Assembly (NCBI RefSeq): GCF_943913045.1
Contig: NZ_CALTVH010000009.1
Coordinates: 1-64,000 of the forward strand
Length of the DNA: 64,000 bases
Direction of reading: 5' to 3'
Source of the DNA: an uncultured Ezakiella sp.
Lineage (GTDB): Bacteria > Bacillota > Clostridia > Tissierellales > Peptoniphilaceae
Below, piece by piece: positions 34,392-42,926 of the stretch (positions are counted from its first letter, which is position 1; every line of letters starts with the position of its first letter). The notes below the pieces were generated by a model that did not search any database, was not told the origin of the DNA, and saw only the letters and a list, made by a program, of their open reading frames with translations. The translations under genes and the position numbers were made by a program.

Positions 34392-35563
34392 TGTACCAGA
34401 AAAAATTTTCTTCTCTGGCCTTAAGGGCCATGGTCCAAGAGCTGGACATGATTGATAAACCAGGCCTGGTTACACCTAAGTCAAATGGGTCCCATAGAGA
34501 TATGGATTATTTTTTGATGCGGCGGGGGATCCGTAGCCTGGAGGATTATTTTGAAAAGGCCTTTAGTCTAGGTTTTTTTAAGGAGCCTTTCTTTAAGGTG
34601 AGAAACTTAGGCCAAAGAGCCGAAAGGCAAATGTTTAGGGCAACGGGCGGAGTCAACACCCACATGGGGGCCATCTTTCAGCTAGGGATCTTGGTCTATT
34701 TGACTGGGCGGATAAAAGCCCGGGGCATTTTGATTGATAAAAATAATTATCAGGCGGAAATTTCCAAAGAGCTGGAGGACCTGAAATTAGATTTTCTCTT
34801 AAAAGAAAAGCGATTTGGGGCCCGAGCCGAGGTGGCATCCGCCTATCAGATAACTTTTGAGAGTTTGTCTTACAAATCTTCCAATCGCCTGTATTTTATT
34901 ATTTCAAAGCTCATGGACACCAATATTTTGCGGAGGGGTGGGGAAGACCTGCTGGCCCAAGTCCAAGATTTGGCCAAAAAATCCTTAAAATCCCAAGAAG
35001 CTAGGCGTGAACTTCGAAAGATAATTGGAAAAAACGGCCTGTCTCCTGGCGGAGCGGCTGATATACTTATAAATTCTTTTTTTATCCAAAATTTTTTGAC
35101 CTATGAAAAATCTTATTCCCATGCTCTGAAGGCGGAAATTTTATCCACCAAAGAAGAGGTAGGGGATTTGGGCTACGAGAACAAAATTATCTTGTCCATG
35201 GTTTTTCCTGGCTGGATAAAGACCAATGAAAAATTTTTAAAATACTATAATCATTATAAAAAAATTTACGATAAAAATTTTATCCTTATAAAAGAAATCA
35301 ACAACCAATCAGGCTACAGGGCCATCTATGACCTGGGGGACGCAGACCCGGTCGCGGTAAAATTAGCGGCTGTAGACTTGGAACAAAATTCCCTAATAGA
35401 CATAGACGTCTACGGAAAAACTATGGTCGATAGGAAAGCTCTGAATTTACCCCAGCGCAAGTGCTTAATCTGCGACCGACCAGCCAAGGCCTGCATGGTT
35501 ACAAGACGTCACGACATATCAAAAATAATTGCAAGATCATTGGAGATAATAAATGAAAATTAA
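34391..35563 (+). CDS. CitG-CitX fusion (triphosphoribosyl-dephospho-CoA synthase plus transferase)
   Basis: CitG makes 2'-(5''-triphosphoribosyl)-3'-dephospho-CoA and CitX attaches it to the citrate lyase acyl carrier protein. Residues 1-240 match CitG, with DKPGLVTPKSNGSHRDMDYF, MFRATGGVNTHMGAIF, FGARAEVASAYQ, MDTNILRRGGED and NGLSPGGAADILI. Residues 250-390 match CitX, with SMVFPGWIKTNEKFLKYYN, LAAVDLEQNSLIDIDVYG and the cysteine block RKCLICDRPAKACMVTRRH. Known bifunctional CitXG proteins have the opposite order. No citrate lyase subunits are in the window. Confidence 0.85.
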   Translation: MYQKKFSSLALRAMVQELDMIDKPGLVTPKSNGSHRDMDYFLMRRGIRSLEDYFEKAFSLGFFKEPFFKVRNLGQRAERQMFRATGGVNTHMGAIFQLGILVYLTGRIKARGILIDKNNYQAEISKELEDLKLDFLLKEKRFGARAEVASAYQITFESLSYKSSNRLYFIISKLMDTNILRRGGEDLLAQVQDLAKKSLKSQEARRELRKIIGKNGLSPGGAADILINSFFIQNFLTYEKSYSHALKAEILSTKEEVGDLGYENKIILSMVFPGWIKTNEKFLKYYNHYKKIYDKNFILIKEINNQSGYRAIYDLGDADPVAVKLAAVDLEQNSLIDIDVYGKTMVDRKALNLPQRKCLICDRPAKACMVTRRHDISKIIARSLEIINEN

Positions 35564-36341
35564 TTCAAGAGAAAAATTAGCAGAAAATATTTACGAAATT
35601 AAATTTACCGACCCGGCCCTGGTTAAAAACGCCAAGCCCGGGCAATTTTTAATCGTCCAAACCGACGAAAAATCCGAGCGGATTCCACTGACCATTGCCG
35701 ACGCCGACTTAAAAACAGGCGAAGTTACGATCGTGGTTATGGAGGTGGGAGATTCCACCCACGACTTGGTAAATGCCGATGAAATCTACCACGTCTGCGG
35801 ACCTTTGGGCAATCCATCTGATCTTGCCCTTATGGACGAAGACCAATTAAAAAAAGAACGCGTTGTGTTTTTGGCAGCTGGCGTTGGAGCGGCCCCAGTT
35901 TATCCTCAGGCAAAATATTTATTTGACCACGGGGTTAAGTCCGACGTAATCCTGGCCGCCAGGAACGAATCCTTACTTATATACGAAGACAAACTAGCAA
36001 AAGTAGCTAATCTTCACATAGCAACTGACGATGGGTCCAAGGGTTTTAATGGCCTTATCACAGATGCACTTGTGGACTTGGACGACAAGGGGGCGGACTT
36101 CACACGGATAGTCGCCATTGGCCCTATGATTATGATGAAGTTTGCGACCCTTACTGCAAAAAAATTATCCATACCTATAATTGTTTCCCTAAATACAATT
36201 ATGGTTGACGGGACCGGCATGTGCGGATCTTGCAGGTGCCTGGTTGATGGCAAAACCCAATTTGCCTGCGTGGACGGCCCAGAATTTAGGGGAGAAGAAG
36301 TGGACTGGGACGACGCTTTGGGGAGGTTGAAGAGATGGTAG
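35553..36341 (+). CDS. nfnA: NfnA-like ferredoxin-NADP reductase subunit
   Basis: This 262-residue protein is the FAD/NAD-binding, FNR-type subunit of NADH-dependent reduced ferredoxin:NADP oxidoreductase. It has the FAD-binding barrel with RIPLTIADAD, the NAD-binding GAAPVYPQAKYL and a C-terminal 2Fe-2S site in GTGMCGSCRCLVDGKTQFAC. With the next gene it forms the electron-bifurcating pair that makes NADPH in anaerobes. It overlaps the genes on both sides. A sulfide-dehydrogenase role is the main alternative. Confidence 0.85.
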   Translation: MKINSREKLAENIYEIKFTDPALVKNAKPGQFLIVQTDEKSERIPLTIADADLKTGEVTIVVMEVGDSTHDLVNADEIYHVCGPLGNPSDLALMDEDQLKKERVVFLAAGVGAAPVYPQAKYLFDHGVKSDVILAARNESLLIYEDKLAKVANLHIATDDGSKGFNGLITDALVDLDDKGADFTRIVAIGPMIMMKFATLTAKKLSIPIIVSLNTIMVDGTGMCGSCRCLVDGKTQFACVDGPEFRGEEVDWDDALGRLKRW

Positions 36342-37660
36342 ATCTAGAAATGCAAAAAAATTTAAAACCCGCTAAGCGGGACCGGATAAATCCAGCCGAC
36401 CGACCAGCTGAAGACCGAATCAAGGACTTTGCCGAAGTCAACCTGGGCTTTACCGATGAAGAGGCGGTCGTTGAAGCAGAACGCTGTGTAAATTGCAAGG
36501 ACCCCAAGTGTGTCAAGGGCTGTCCAGTTGGCATCGACATTCCAAAATTTATTATGGAAGTTAAGTCGGGTGACGTTGAAAAAGCTTACAAGACTATCCA
36601 AGAATCACACGCCTTTCCCTGCGTAACTGGCCGGGTTTGCCCACAAGAAACACAATGTGAAAGCCTGTGCATCTACAATAAGGCAGCCAAGCCCATCAAT
36701 ATCGGCAAGCTGGAACGCTATGTCGGCGACAAGATGCGGGGAAAGAGCCAAGCGACCAAGCATAATTTTATTGGCTCTGTCGGCATAGTTGGCTCAGGTC
36801 CAGCCGCCATGGCCCTGGCAGCAGATTTAATTCGCGCTGACATCAAGCCGGTTATCTACGAGGCCTTTGATAAATTGGGTGGAGTTTTGGTCTACGGAAT
36901 TCCAGAATTCCGCTTACCAGAAAAAATTGTAAATGAAGAAATCGAAAATCTAATTGCATCTGGCATGGAAGTCCACAGGGGGACTATTGTCGGCAAGACC
37001 ATAAGTTTTGATGAGCTCTTGGCCATCCACGATTATGTATTTATAGGGTCGGGTGCAGGCCTGCCTAGGCTTATGGGAATTCCTGGCGAAGAGGCCAACC
37101 ATGTCCTAACTGCCAACGAATTTTTAACACGCGTCAACCTCTTGAGGGCAAATGACGATGCCTATCGCACTCCTATGCCCCTGGGGAAAACCGTGGCTGT
37201 AATTGGCGGCGGCAACGTGGCCATGGACGCCAGCAGGGTGGCCAGACGTTACTACGATTCTGTGGACCTCTACTATAGAAGGGCTTACGAGGATATGTCC
37301 GCCCGGGTTGAAGAAATCGACCACGCTATCGAAGAGGGTGTGAATATGCACTTTGGCTATTCGCCAGTCGCCATTGAAGAAGGCCAAGTTATCTTTGAAA
37401 AGGCTGGAGAAAAAATCAGCCAGCCAGCCGATGTTGTCATTGTTGCCATTGGCACTAGGCCCAATAAATTAATTGACTATGATAAAAAAAATATCCAGAC
37501 CAAGGACGGCCTGGTCCTTGTTGACGAGAACCTGCAGACCTCCAACCCAAGGATCTACGCGGGCGGAGATGCAGTTACTGGCGCGGCTACCGTTATCTTG
37601 GCCTACCAATCTGGGAGGATTGTCGGGAAAAATATAATAAAAAAATTAAAGGAAAAATAA
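36335..37660 (+). CDS. nfnB: NfnB-like NADPH-forming subunit (GltD family)
   Basis: The 441-residue flavoprotein belongs to the glutamate-synthase small-subunit family. It has an N-terminal cluster domain with AERCVNCKDPKCVKGCPVGI and CVTGRVCPQETQCESLC, the FAD site VGSGPAAMALAADLI and the NADPH site VIGGGNVAMDASRVARR. A C-terminal FAD block AGGDAVTGAATVI completes it. It overlaps nfnA by seven bases, and no glutamate-synthase large subunit is nearby. Both facts favour NfnB over GltD. Confidence 0.87.
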   Translation: MVDLEMQKNLKPAKRDRINPADRPAEDRIKDFAEVNLGFTDEEAVVEAERCVNCKDPKCVKGCPVGIDIPKFIMEVKSGDVEKAYKTIQESHAFPCVTGRVCPQETQCESLCIYNKAAKPINIGKLERYVGDKMRGKSQATKHNFIGSVGIVGSGPAAMALAADLIRADIKPVIYEAFDKLGGVLVYGIPEFRLPEKIVNEEIENLIASGMEVHRGTIVGKTISFDELLAIHDYVFIGSGAGLPRLMGIPGEEANHVLTANEFLTRVNLLRANDDAYRTPMPLGKTVAVIGGGNVAMDASRVARRYYDSVDLYYRRAYEDMSARVEEIDHAIEEGVNMHFGYSPVAIEEGQVIFEKAGEKISQPADVVIVAIGTRPNKLIDYDKKNIQTKDGLVLVDENLQTSNPRIYAGGDAVTGAATVILAYQSGRIVGKNIIKKLKEK

Positions 37661-37661
37661 A

Positions 37662-38222
37662 ATGATTGCAGAGACCCTTATAATTCTGTTTGTAATCGCA
37701 ATATACAAACGCTATTCATTTGAAAATTTGTCCAGCCTGCCTGAACGGGCCTGGGGATTTTTGGCGGCCTTTATTGGGATAAAGGTGATAGTGTTTTTGT
37801 GTATTAAAATCGGCGTGGACTTTGGCGCCCTGAGGTTTTTCTCCCTCATGAGCCAGACCCTCCTCTTCGCCTTTTTGTATTTCAACAGAGATTATAGGGG
37901 TATTTTATTGGTCTTTATTGGAAGCTTCTTAAATTTTTTGGTCATGCTATTAAACGGCCTCCGCATGCCAATTAATGGAGAGTATTACCAGCTGATTGCA
38001 AGCCCTGAGGCCTACCAGCTGACCCTGGATGGGGCCAGCTTCCACCACTTTATAATGGACCAGGGGACAAATTTTAAATTTTTGGCGGACGTGATTCCAT
38101 TTTTTAGGCCCTATCCCTTCCCCAAGGTCGTTTCGATTGGAGATATTATATTGGCAGTAGGAATTTTGGTCCTGGGCCTCAGCGTTTTAAAAGGAGATTA
38201 TGTAGATGAAGAGACAGTTTAA
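37662..38222 (+). CDS. DUF5317-type membrane protein
   Basis: The 186-residue protein has about five hydrophobic helices and the motif FLVMLLNGLRMPINGEYYQ, typical of DUF5317 proteins of Firmicutes. Its function is unknown. It starts one base after nfnB and overlaps the CapA-like gene by 17 bases, so it is part of the long gyrA-downstream run. Confidence 0.7.
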   Translation: MIAETLIILFVIAIYKRYSFENLSSLPERAWGFLAAFIGIKVIVFLCIKIGVDFGALRFFSLMSQTLLFAFLYFNRDYRGILLVFIGSFLNFLVMLLNGLRMPINGEYYQLIASPEAYQLTLDGASFHHFIMDQGTNFKFLADVIPFFRPYPFPKVVSIGDIILAVGILVLGLSVLKGDYVDEETV

Positions 38223-39549
38223 ACTTATACTTTTATTAATACTTGCTTTAGTCTTTGTTTCCTGTAAGCCTGGAGGAGACAAGGGCAAAACTGCTGAGGA
38301 CCTGACCACTAGTGACCGTGCGGACGCTAGCAAAGGTCCAGACACTGGTGACCATGCGGACGCTAGTGAAAATTCAAGTGCGACTGAGGAAGAAAATTTT
38401 TCCGACAAAAGTGAAAAGTCAGACGCCAATGGCAATTCAAATGAAAACACAAGCTCAAAGAAAGAAGAAAATGCAATTTTAAATGCAAATTCAGATAAAA
38501 TAGAAAATGAGATTAAAAAGTCTCTTTCAAATGAAGATTACCAGGCCACCCTTATGGTGGCAGGGGACATTATGTTCCACTCCCCACAATTGGACGCGGC
38601 CAAAGAGGCCGACGGGACTTATTCTTTTATGAATACTTTCCGCTATCTGCGACCACTTTTATCCAAGGGCTATGCCATTGCCAACTTTGAAACCACAATA
38701 GCCGATGGTAATTTCTCCGGTTATCCGGCCTTTAGGACCCCACACAATGCCCTAAATGCTATAAAATTTGTGGGCTTTGACATGGTGGCCCTGGCCAACA
38801 ACCACTCGCTTGATGGCGGTATGCCAGGAATAATCCGTACGATCGAGACTGCAGATTTTTATCAGCTGGCCCACCTTGGCACTTACAAGGATGAAAATAC
38901 TGAACCCCTTATCGTAAATATCGAGGGCAGGGACATAGCTTTTTTAAATTACACTTACGGGCTCAATGGCCTAGACAGATATATAGAGGGCAAGGAGTAC
39001 ATGGTAAACACCTTGGACAAGGACAAAATCCTAAGGGACATCGCCTATGCCAAGGAAAATGCCCAGGGGACAATTGTCATCGTCCATTGGGGAACAGAGT
39101 ACAGGCGGACGGCCGACCCCTACCAAGAAGAGTGGGCCAGATTTTTTGCAGAAAACGGGGTCGACATAATTCTGGGCTCTCACCCACACGTCATTGAGCC
39201 TGCAGTATTTATCGACCACGAGGGCTTCAAGACCTATTGCATTTATTCAATGGGTAACTTCCTGTCAAATCAAAGGCGGGAGTACATGGGCGGGTCCCCC
39301 TACGGTGAGGACGGGGTAATCGTCGAACTACAAATCAAGGCTGACGGCGACAGGGTCTACGCGGACACAGTGACCTATCATCCGACCTGGGTTCACAGGA
39401 TAAATAAGCCATTGTCATTTACAATTTATCCTTGCGAGGCCGGTCTAAACGGCGAGATTGATGGGGTTGACGACTTCATCAGAGGCCGCCTCCAAGAATC
39501 CTACGATCGGACTATGGACATTTTGAAGGATACCAATGCAGATTCTTAA
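38206..39549 (+). CDS. CapA-family lipoprotein (metallophosphatase fold)
   Basis: The 447-residue product has a lipoprotein signal (LILALVFVSC, cysteine 22) and a long Ser/Asp/Asn-rich linker with repeated DHADAS-like words to about residue 110. A CapA/PgsA-type calcineurin-like domain follows, with LMVAGDIMFH, ANFETTIADGNF, GFDMVALANNHSLDGG, VHWGTEY and ILGSHPHVIEP. CapA proteins take part in polyglutamate capsule export, but no capBC genes are present. A cell-wall-linked phosphatase or anchoring role is equally possible. Confidence 0.85.
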   Translation: MKRQFKLILLLILALVFVSCKPGGDKGKTAEDLTTSDRADASKGPDTGDHADASENSSATEEENFSDKSEKSDANGNSNENTSSKKEENAILNANSDKIENEIKKSLSNEDYQATLMVAGDIMFHSPQLDAAKEADGTYSFMNTFRYLRPLLSKGYAIANFETTIADGNFSGYPAFRTPHNALNAIKFVGFDMVALANNHSLDGGMPGIIRTIETADFYQLAHLGTYKDENTEPLIVNIEGRDIAFLNYTYGLNGLDRYIEGKEYMVNTLDKDKILRDIAYAKENAQGTIVIVHWGTEYRRTADPYQEEWARFFAENGVDIILGSHPHVIEPAVFIDHEGFKTYCIYSMGNFLSNQRREYMGGSPYGEDGVIVELQIKADGDRVYADTVTYHPTWVHRINKPLSFTIYPCEAGLNGEIDGVDDFIRGRLQESYDRTMDILKDTNADS

Positions 39550-40417
39550 TTTTAAAGTTACAAAAGACGCCTACAATCTCAACCACGCCCTTATGGATTT
39601 ATCCATTTCCCACAGGAATTATCGGAAGTACTTTTACCAGGACAAGATTTTTGTGGACGGTCAAATTATCCACGGAAAATCGCCTGTTTATGCAGGTTCC
39701 ACAATAACCTTTCACATAGACGACGAATTTGATGCAGCCGACCAGCCTTACACGCCGGGTGCGCCAGAGGGGGAAATTTTATTTGAGGACGACCTCATTG
39801 TCGCAATGAATAAGCCGGCCGGCATTCTAACCCACGAGACCAGAAATTTCGACGGCATAACCTTCCGCGATTACGCCAAAAATACTTTTTATAAACTGGG
39901 CATCCGCCAGCAAGTTCGCTTTATCAACCGCTTGGACTTGGATACTTCGGGGATTATTTTAATCGCCAAGTCGGACCTGGCCCAGGGCCTTTATTCAAAA
40001 ATCCACAAGGACACGACAATCAAGGAATATATAGCAGTCTGCAAGGGCAACTTCTACGAAAAAACTGTGGTCGACCTGCCCATTGGCCGCCACGAGGAAA
40101 TCGGGACCAGGCGGATTCTTGCAGCTGAAGGTGAGGGCTTGGATGCCCTTAGCATCTTTACGCCTCTTTACAACAAAGGGTCATATTCTGTTATCAAGGC
40201 CCAGATAAAAACTGGCCGGACCCACCAAATCCGCGTCCATTTGATGAGTTTAGGTATACAAATTTTGGGCGACATGATGTACGGGGTGGGGATCGACGGC
40301 ATGTATCGCCAAGCCTTGCATTCGTATAGGTTGCGGACCAATGCAGGCGGACGGGAAGTCGACGTCTTTGCGGAAATGCCTGACGACATGAAAGAATTAA
40401 TTAGGAGAATATTTTGA
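39536..40417 (+). CDS. RluA-family pseudouridine synthase
   Basis: RluA enzymes isomerise uridines in rRNA or tRNA. The 293-residue protein has an S4-like N-terminal part (about 1-75) and the catalytic block FINRLDLDTSGIILIAKSDLA with its aspartate near residue 138. KTGRTHQIRVHLMSLGIQILGD follows. It overlaps capA by 14 bases and the next gene by four. Target site cannot be told. Confidence 0.9.
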   Translation: MQILNFKVTKDAYNLNHALMDLSISHRNYRKYFYQDKIFVDGQIIHGKSPVYAGSTITFHIDDEFDAADQPYTPGAPEGEILFEDDLIVAMNKPAGILTHETRNFDGITFRDYAKNTFYKLGIRQQVRFINRLDLDTSGIILIAKSDLAQGLYSKIHKDTTIKEYIAVCKGNFYEKTVVDLPIGRHEEIGTRRILAAEGEGLDALSIFTPLYNKGSYSVIKAQIKTGRTHQIRVHLMSLGIQILGDMMYGVGIDGMYRQALHSYRLRTNAGGREVDVFAEMPDDMKELIRRIF

Positions 40418-41310
40418 TGAAATATTTATTTATAATGTCAACCAAGGCGGCAGATGGGAAAAATTTGCTGGATGAAAATAAAATAAAAGCTGCAATGGCG
40501 GGCGAGGACTACGAGATCATCTACACTACCTATGCCGGCCAACCTTTTGATATTGCCAAGGACCAGGCGGCAAAATACGGGGCCGATATAGCCATCTACG
40601 CTTGCGGAGGAGACGGCACCATCAACGAAGTCGCCTCTGCTCTGGTGGGGACGGATTCATACATGGGAGTTTTGCCATGCGGAACTGGCAACGACTTTTG
40701 CCGGACCATCCATGATGGCAAAACGGTCGACCAAGTCCTAAGTGAAATTAAAAATGCCCAGAAGACTAAGGTCGACATAATCAAGATGAACGATCGCTAT
40801 TCTATAAACATCGGGTCAATCGGTTTTGATGCAGCCGCAGTCTACAGGGTTGTAAACAATGTCAACAATGTCCGCAAGTACAAGGGCATGGCATATTTTG
40901 TGGCTGCCCTCCAGTCACTAAAAAACGACCGAGTCTTCCCACTTTCCTATGAGTTTGACCTGGTCGACGGGAGAAAAATTTCTGGCCAAGGAGAATATTT
41001 GCTCCTGACACTCGCAAACGGATCCTATTACGGAGGAGGCTTCAAGGCAGCACCATTGGCCGATATCAGGGACGGGATCATCGACCTCACCCTGGTTGAA
41101 ACTTTATCCTATCTAAAAGTCGCCCTCCTTATGATGAGATACAAAAAAGGCAGGCACCTTGATATGAAATGCGTTTCTACTTATGAGGTCAAGTCCGGCA
41201 AAATCAAAAGCCTGGGCCAAGACACCTATCTCAACTACGATGGAGATGTGATCAAGGCAAGGGAGATCGATTTTGAAATCCTCCCCCAAGCCATTAATTT
41301 TTTGATGTAA
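40414..41310 (+). CDS. Diacylglycerol/lipid kinase family protein
   Basis: The 298-residue cytoplasmic protein has the DAGK catalytic motifs ACGGDGTINEVASAL (about residues 63-77) and LPCGTGNDFCRT, followed by NIGSIGFDAAAVYRVV and a C-terminal beta domain. It probably phosphorylates diacylglycerol to phosphatidic acid for lipid recycling. It ends the run starting at dnaA. Two adjacent ATG codons (40414 and 40417) make the exact start uncertain by one residue. Confidence 0.9.
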   Translation: MMKYLFIMSTKAADGKNLLDENKIKAAMAGEDYEIIYTTYAGQPFDIAKDQAAKYGADIAIYACGGDGTINEVASALVGTDSYMGVLPCGTGNDFCRTIHDGKTVDQVLSEIKNAQKTKVDIIKMNDRYSINIGSIGFDAAAVYRVVNNVNNVRKYKGMAYFVAALQSLKNDRVFPLSYEFDLVDGRKISGQGEYLLLTLANGSYYGGGFKAAPLADIRDGIIDLTLVETLSYLKVALLMMRYKKGRHLDMKCVSTYEVKSGKIKSLGQDTYLNYDGDVIKAREIDFEILPQAINFLM

Positions 41311-41337
41311 AAGGCCATGCAAATGGCCATATTTTTT
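41311..41337 (+). terminator. Terminator after the lipid kinase gene
   Basis: GGCCAT-GCAA-ATGGCC followed by ATATTTTTT. It closes the long run of overlapping genes. Confidence 0.8.
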
Positions 41338-41400
41338 ACCTAATTTTTAAAAAAATAAAAATCACCCACAAACAAAATTTTTATTCGAATGTTGCCCAAG

Positions 41401-41574
41401 AAAACAAAATTTTAGGTAGCGTCCGATTGCAGCCACGCCCAAGAATCGAACGCGAAAGCGTGAAGATGATTGGCAAGCGTTGACTCACGCAACCTCTTGT
41501 TCAATCGTTAGACCGAAGGGAAGAACGATTGAGGACAAGAGTCTGAGGAGAATTTCGGACAAAAAATTTTGTTT
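41401..41574 (+). repeat. Repeat C: long-form REP-like element
   Basis: AAACAAAATTTT and AAAATTTTGTTT enclose GTAGCGTCCGA (41416-41426) and TTCGGAC (41554-41560). The loop domain holds TTGCAGCC, GCCCAAGA (41437), an ATC/GAT hairpin, GATTGGCAAGCG (41468), CTCACGCAACCT (41484), and the helix CTCTTGT-TCAATCGTT with its complement. GTCTGAGGAGAAT follows. It is the clearest case of a short palindrome whose loop is replaced. Confidence 0.75.
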
Positions 41575-41607
41575 GATTGGCCACGCCAATCGGCGCCAAC
41601 CGGCCTT

Positions 41608-41630
41608 GTAGCGGCCACTTTATCGTGGCC
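41608..41630 (+). repeat. Short REP-like palindrome upstream of the J-domain gene
   Basis: A GTAGC foot precedes GGCCAC-TTTATC-GTGGCC. A perfect 10-bp outer helix CGCCAACCGG (41594-41603) with CCGGTTGGCG (41634-41643) encloses it. It lies 43 bases before the next start codon. Confidence 0.85.
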
Positions 41631-41672
41631 ATACCGGTTGGCGTACAAAATACACACATAGAAAGGACCACC

Positions 41673-42482
41673 ATGGCAAATATTGAACTATCCAAAGATT
41701 ATGAAAACCTAATAAATGAAATCCAAGAACTCAAAAACACACTCACGGAAACGATTTTCAATTACGATGAACTCAAATACATTATTTGCAAAAACATCAA
41801 AACCCAATACATGCTAGAGATTGGGACCCTGGAATACCTGGTCTACAAAGATTATTGCCTCTACCTCCGCCTCAAACGCAAGGCCGAGAGAATACGGATT
41901 CACATATACCGCCAGGAAAAAATCGACCTCGATATGATCGACGCCGACCTTGACCAGGAATTTGCAGACTACAAAAAACGCTTGGACGACCGAGCAGAGG
42001 AAATCACCAAGGCCGCAGGAGAATTGGAAAAAGAAGTCCTGACCACAGAAGAGACCAGGGAAATCAAAAGCTTATATAGAAAGCTCATCAAAAAACTCCA
42101 CCCCGACCTCCATCCCGACCAAACATCTGACAAAATCGAACTCTTTCACAAGGTTGTGGAAGCCTACAAGGACGGCAACTTAACGCTCATGCAAGTCCTG
42201 GCTGAAGTCGTAGACGCAGACGCCGAAGTCGAGACCAAGTCCACCATGGAAGAACTAGCCGAACAAAGATATAGACTCCTAAATAGCATTGACGCCGTCA
42301 AGGAAAAAATCCACAAGACCAAGACCACCATCCCATATATTTGGAAGGAAATCCTAGACGACCCCATCAAAAAAGAAGAGAAAATCGCTGAACTCAAAGA
42401 AGCTCAAAAGTCTTTTAAAGACGCCATAGACACACTTGAAGATCTTATAAAAAAACTATTGGAGGAGACCGATGACAGATAA
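41673..42482 (+). CDS. J-domain (DnaJ-like) coiled-coil protein
   Basis: The 269-residue soluble protein has an N-terminal coiled coil (about residues 5-110) and a J-domain core LYRKLIKKLHPDLHPDQTSDKIELFHKVVEAY (about 133-164) with the HPD tripeptide. A second coiled coil follows to the end. It lacks the Gly/Phe and zinc regions of DnaJ, so it is an Hsp70-targeting adaptor of unknown client. The start at 41673 follows GAAAGGA. It overlaps the HIRAN gene by 11 bases. Confidence 0.8.
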   Translation: MANIELSKDYENLINEIQELKNTLTETIFNYDELKYIICKNIKTQYMLEIGTLEYLVYKDYCLYLRLKRKAERIRIHIYRQEKIDLDMIDADLDQEFADYKKRLDDRAEEITKAAGELEKEVLTTEETREIKSLYRKLIKKLHPDLHPDQTSDKIELFHKVVEAYKDGNLTLMQVLAEVVDADAEVETKSTMEELAEQRYRLLNSIDAVKEKIHKTKTTIPYIWKEILDDPIKKEEKIAELKEAQKSFKDAIDTLEDLIKKLLEETDDR

Positions 42483-42879
42483 AGACCTAGCAAAAATCGA
42501 CGAAATAGAAAAACTCGCCCTCATATCCGCCCACGCGGGAGGCATCGACATGCCCAAACCCTTCGAAAGGGAAATTTATTTATTTGACACCCACGTGGCA
42601 GGGACGACCCACATAGAAAACATCAAAACCATAGAACCCCTACTTAAAATCGGCGACAAAGTCAACTTCTACCGGGAACCAACCAACCCCCACGACCCCC
42701 AAGCCATCCGTATCGAAAACCAAAATAGAGACAAAATCGGCTACGTCCCCCGCGCAGACAACATAGTCTTCGCTCGCCTCATGGACGCCGGCAAAAACCT
42801 CTACGGCAAAATCACCTCCAAAGAGTGGCAAGACGACTGGCTAAAGGTAGAGATACGGATATATCTGTGGGAAATATAA
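42472..42879 (+). CDS. HIRAN-domain protein
   Basis: HIRAN domains bind DNA ends or single-stranded 3' ends in helicases such as HLTF. Here the domain is nearly the whole 135-residue protein. Characteristic parts are TFDTHVAGTTHIENI-like FDTHVAGTTH, then KVNFYREPTNPHDPQAIRI and KIGYVPRADNIVFARLMDAG. It overlaps the J-domain gene by 11 bases, so both act together, perhaps in DNA damage or as a defence accessory. That role is inferred. Confidence 0.85.
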   Translation: MTDKDLAKIDEIEKLALISAHAGGIDMPKPFEREIYLFDTHVAGTTHIENIKTIEPLLKIGDKVNFYREPTNPHDPQAIRIENQNRDKIGYVPRADNIVFARLMDAGKNLYGKITSKEWQDDWLKVEIRIYLWEI

Positions 42880-42887
42880 AAGGGCTG

Positions 42888-42896
42888 TGATATAAT
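42888..42896 (+). promoter_or_regulatory. Extended -10 promoter of the DUF262 gene
   Basis: TGATATAAT is a TGN-TATAAT extended -10 box just after the HIRAN stop codon. No good -35 box is present. It suggests the DUF262 gene has its own transcript. Confidence 0.45.
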
Positions 42897-42926
42897 GAAG
42901 GAAAGAATTATTAAAAGGAGGATCAT

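Noticed and set aside
36335..37660. Glutamate synthase small subunit
   Set aside because: No large subunit is nearby, and the adjacent FNR-type gene with a 2Fe-2S motif fits NfnAB better.
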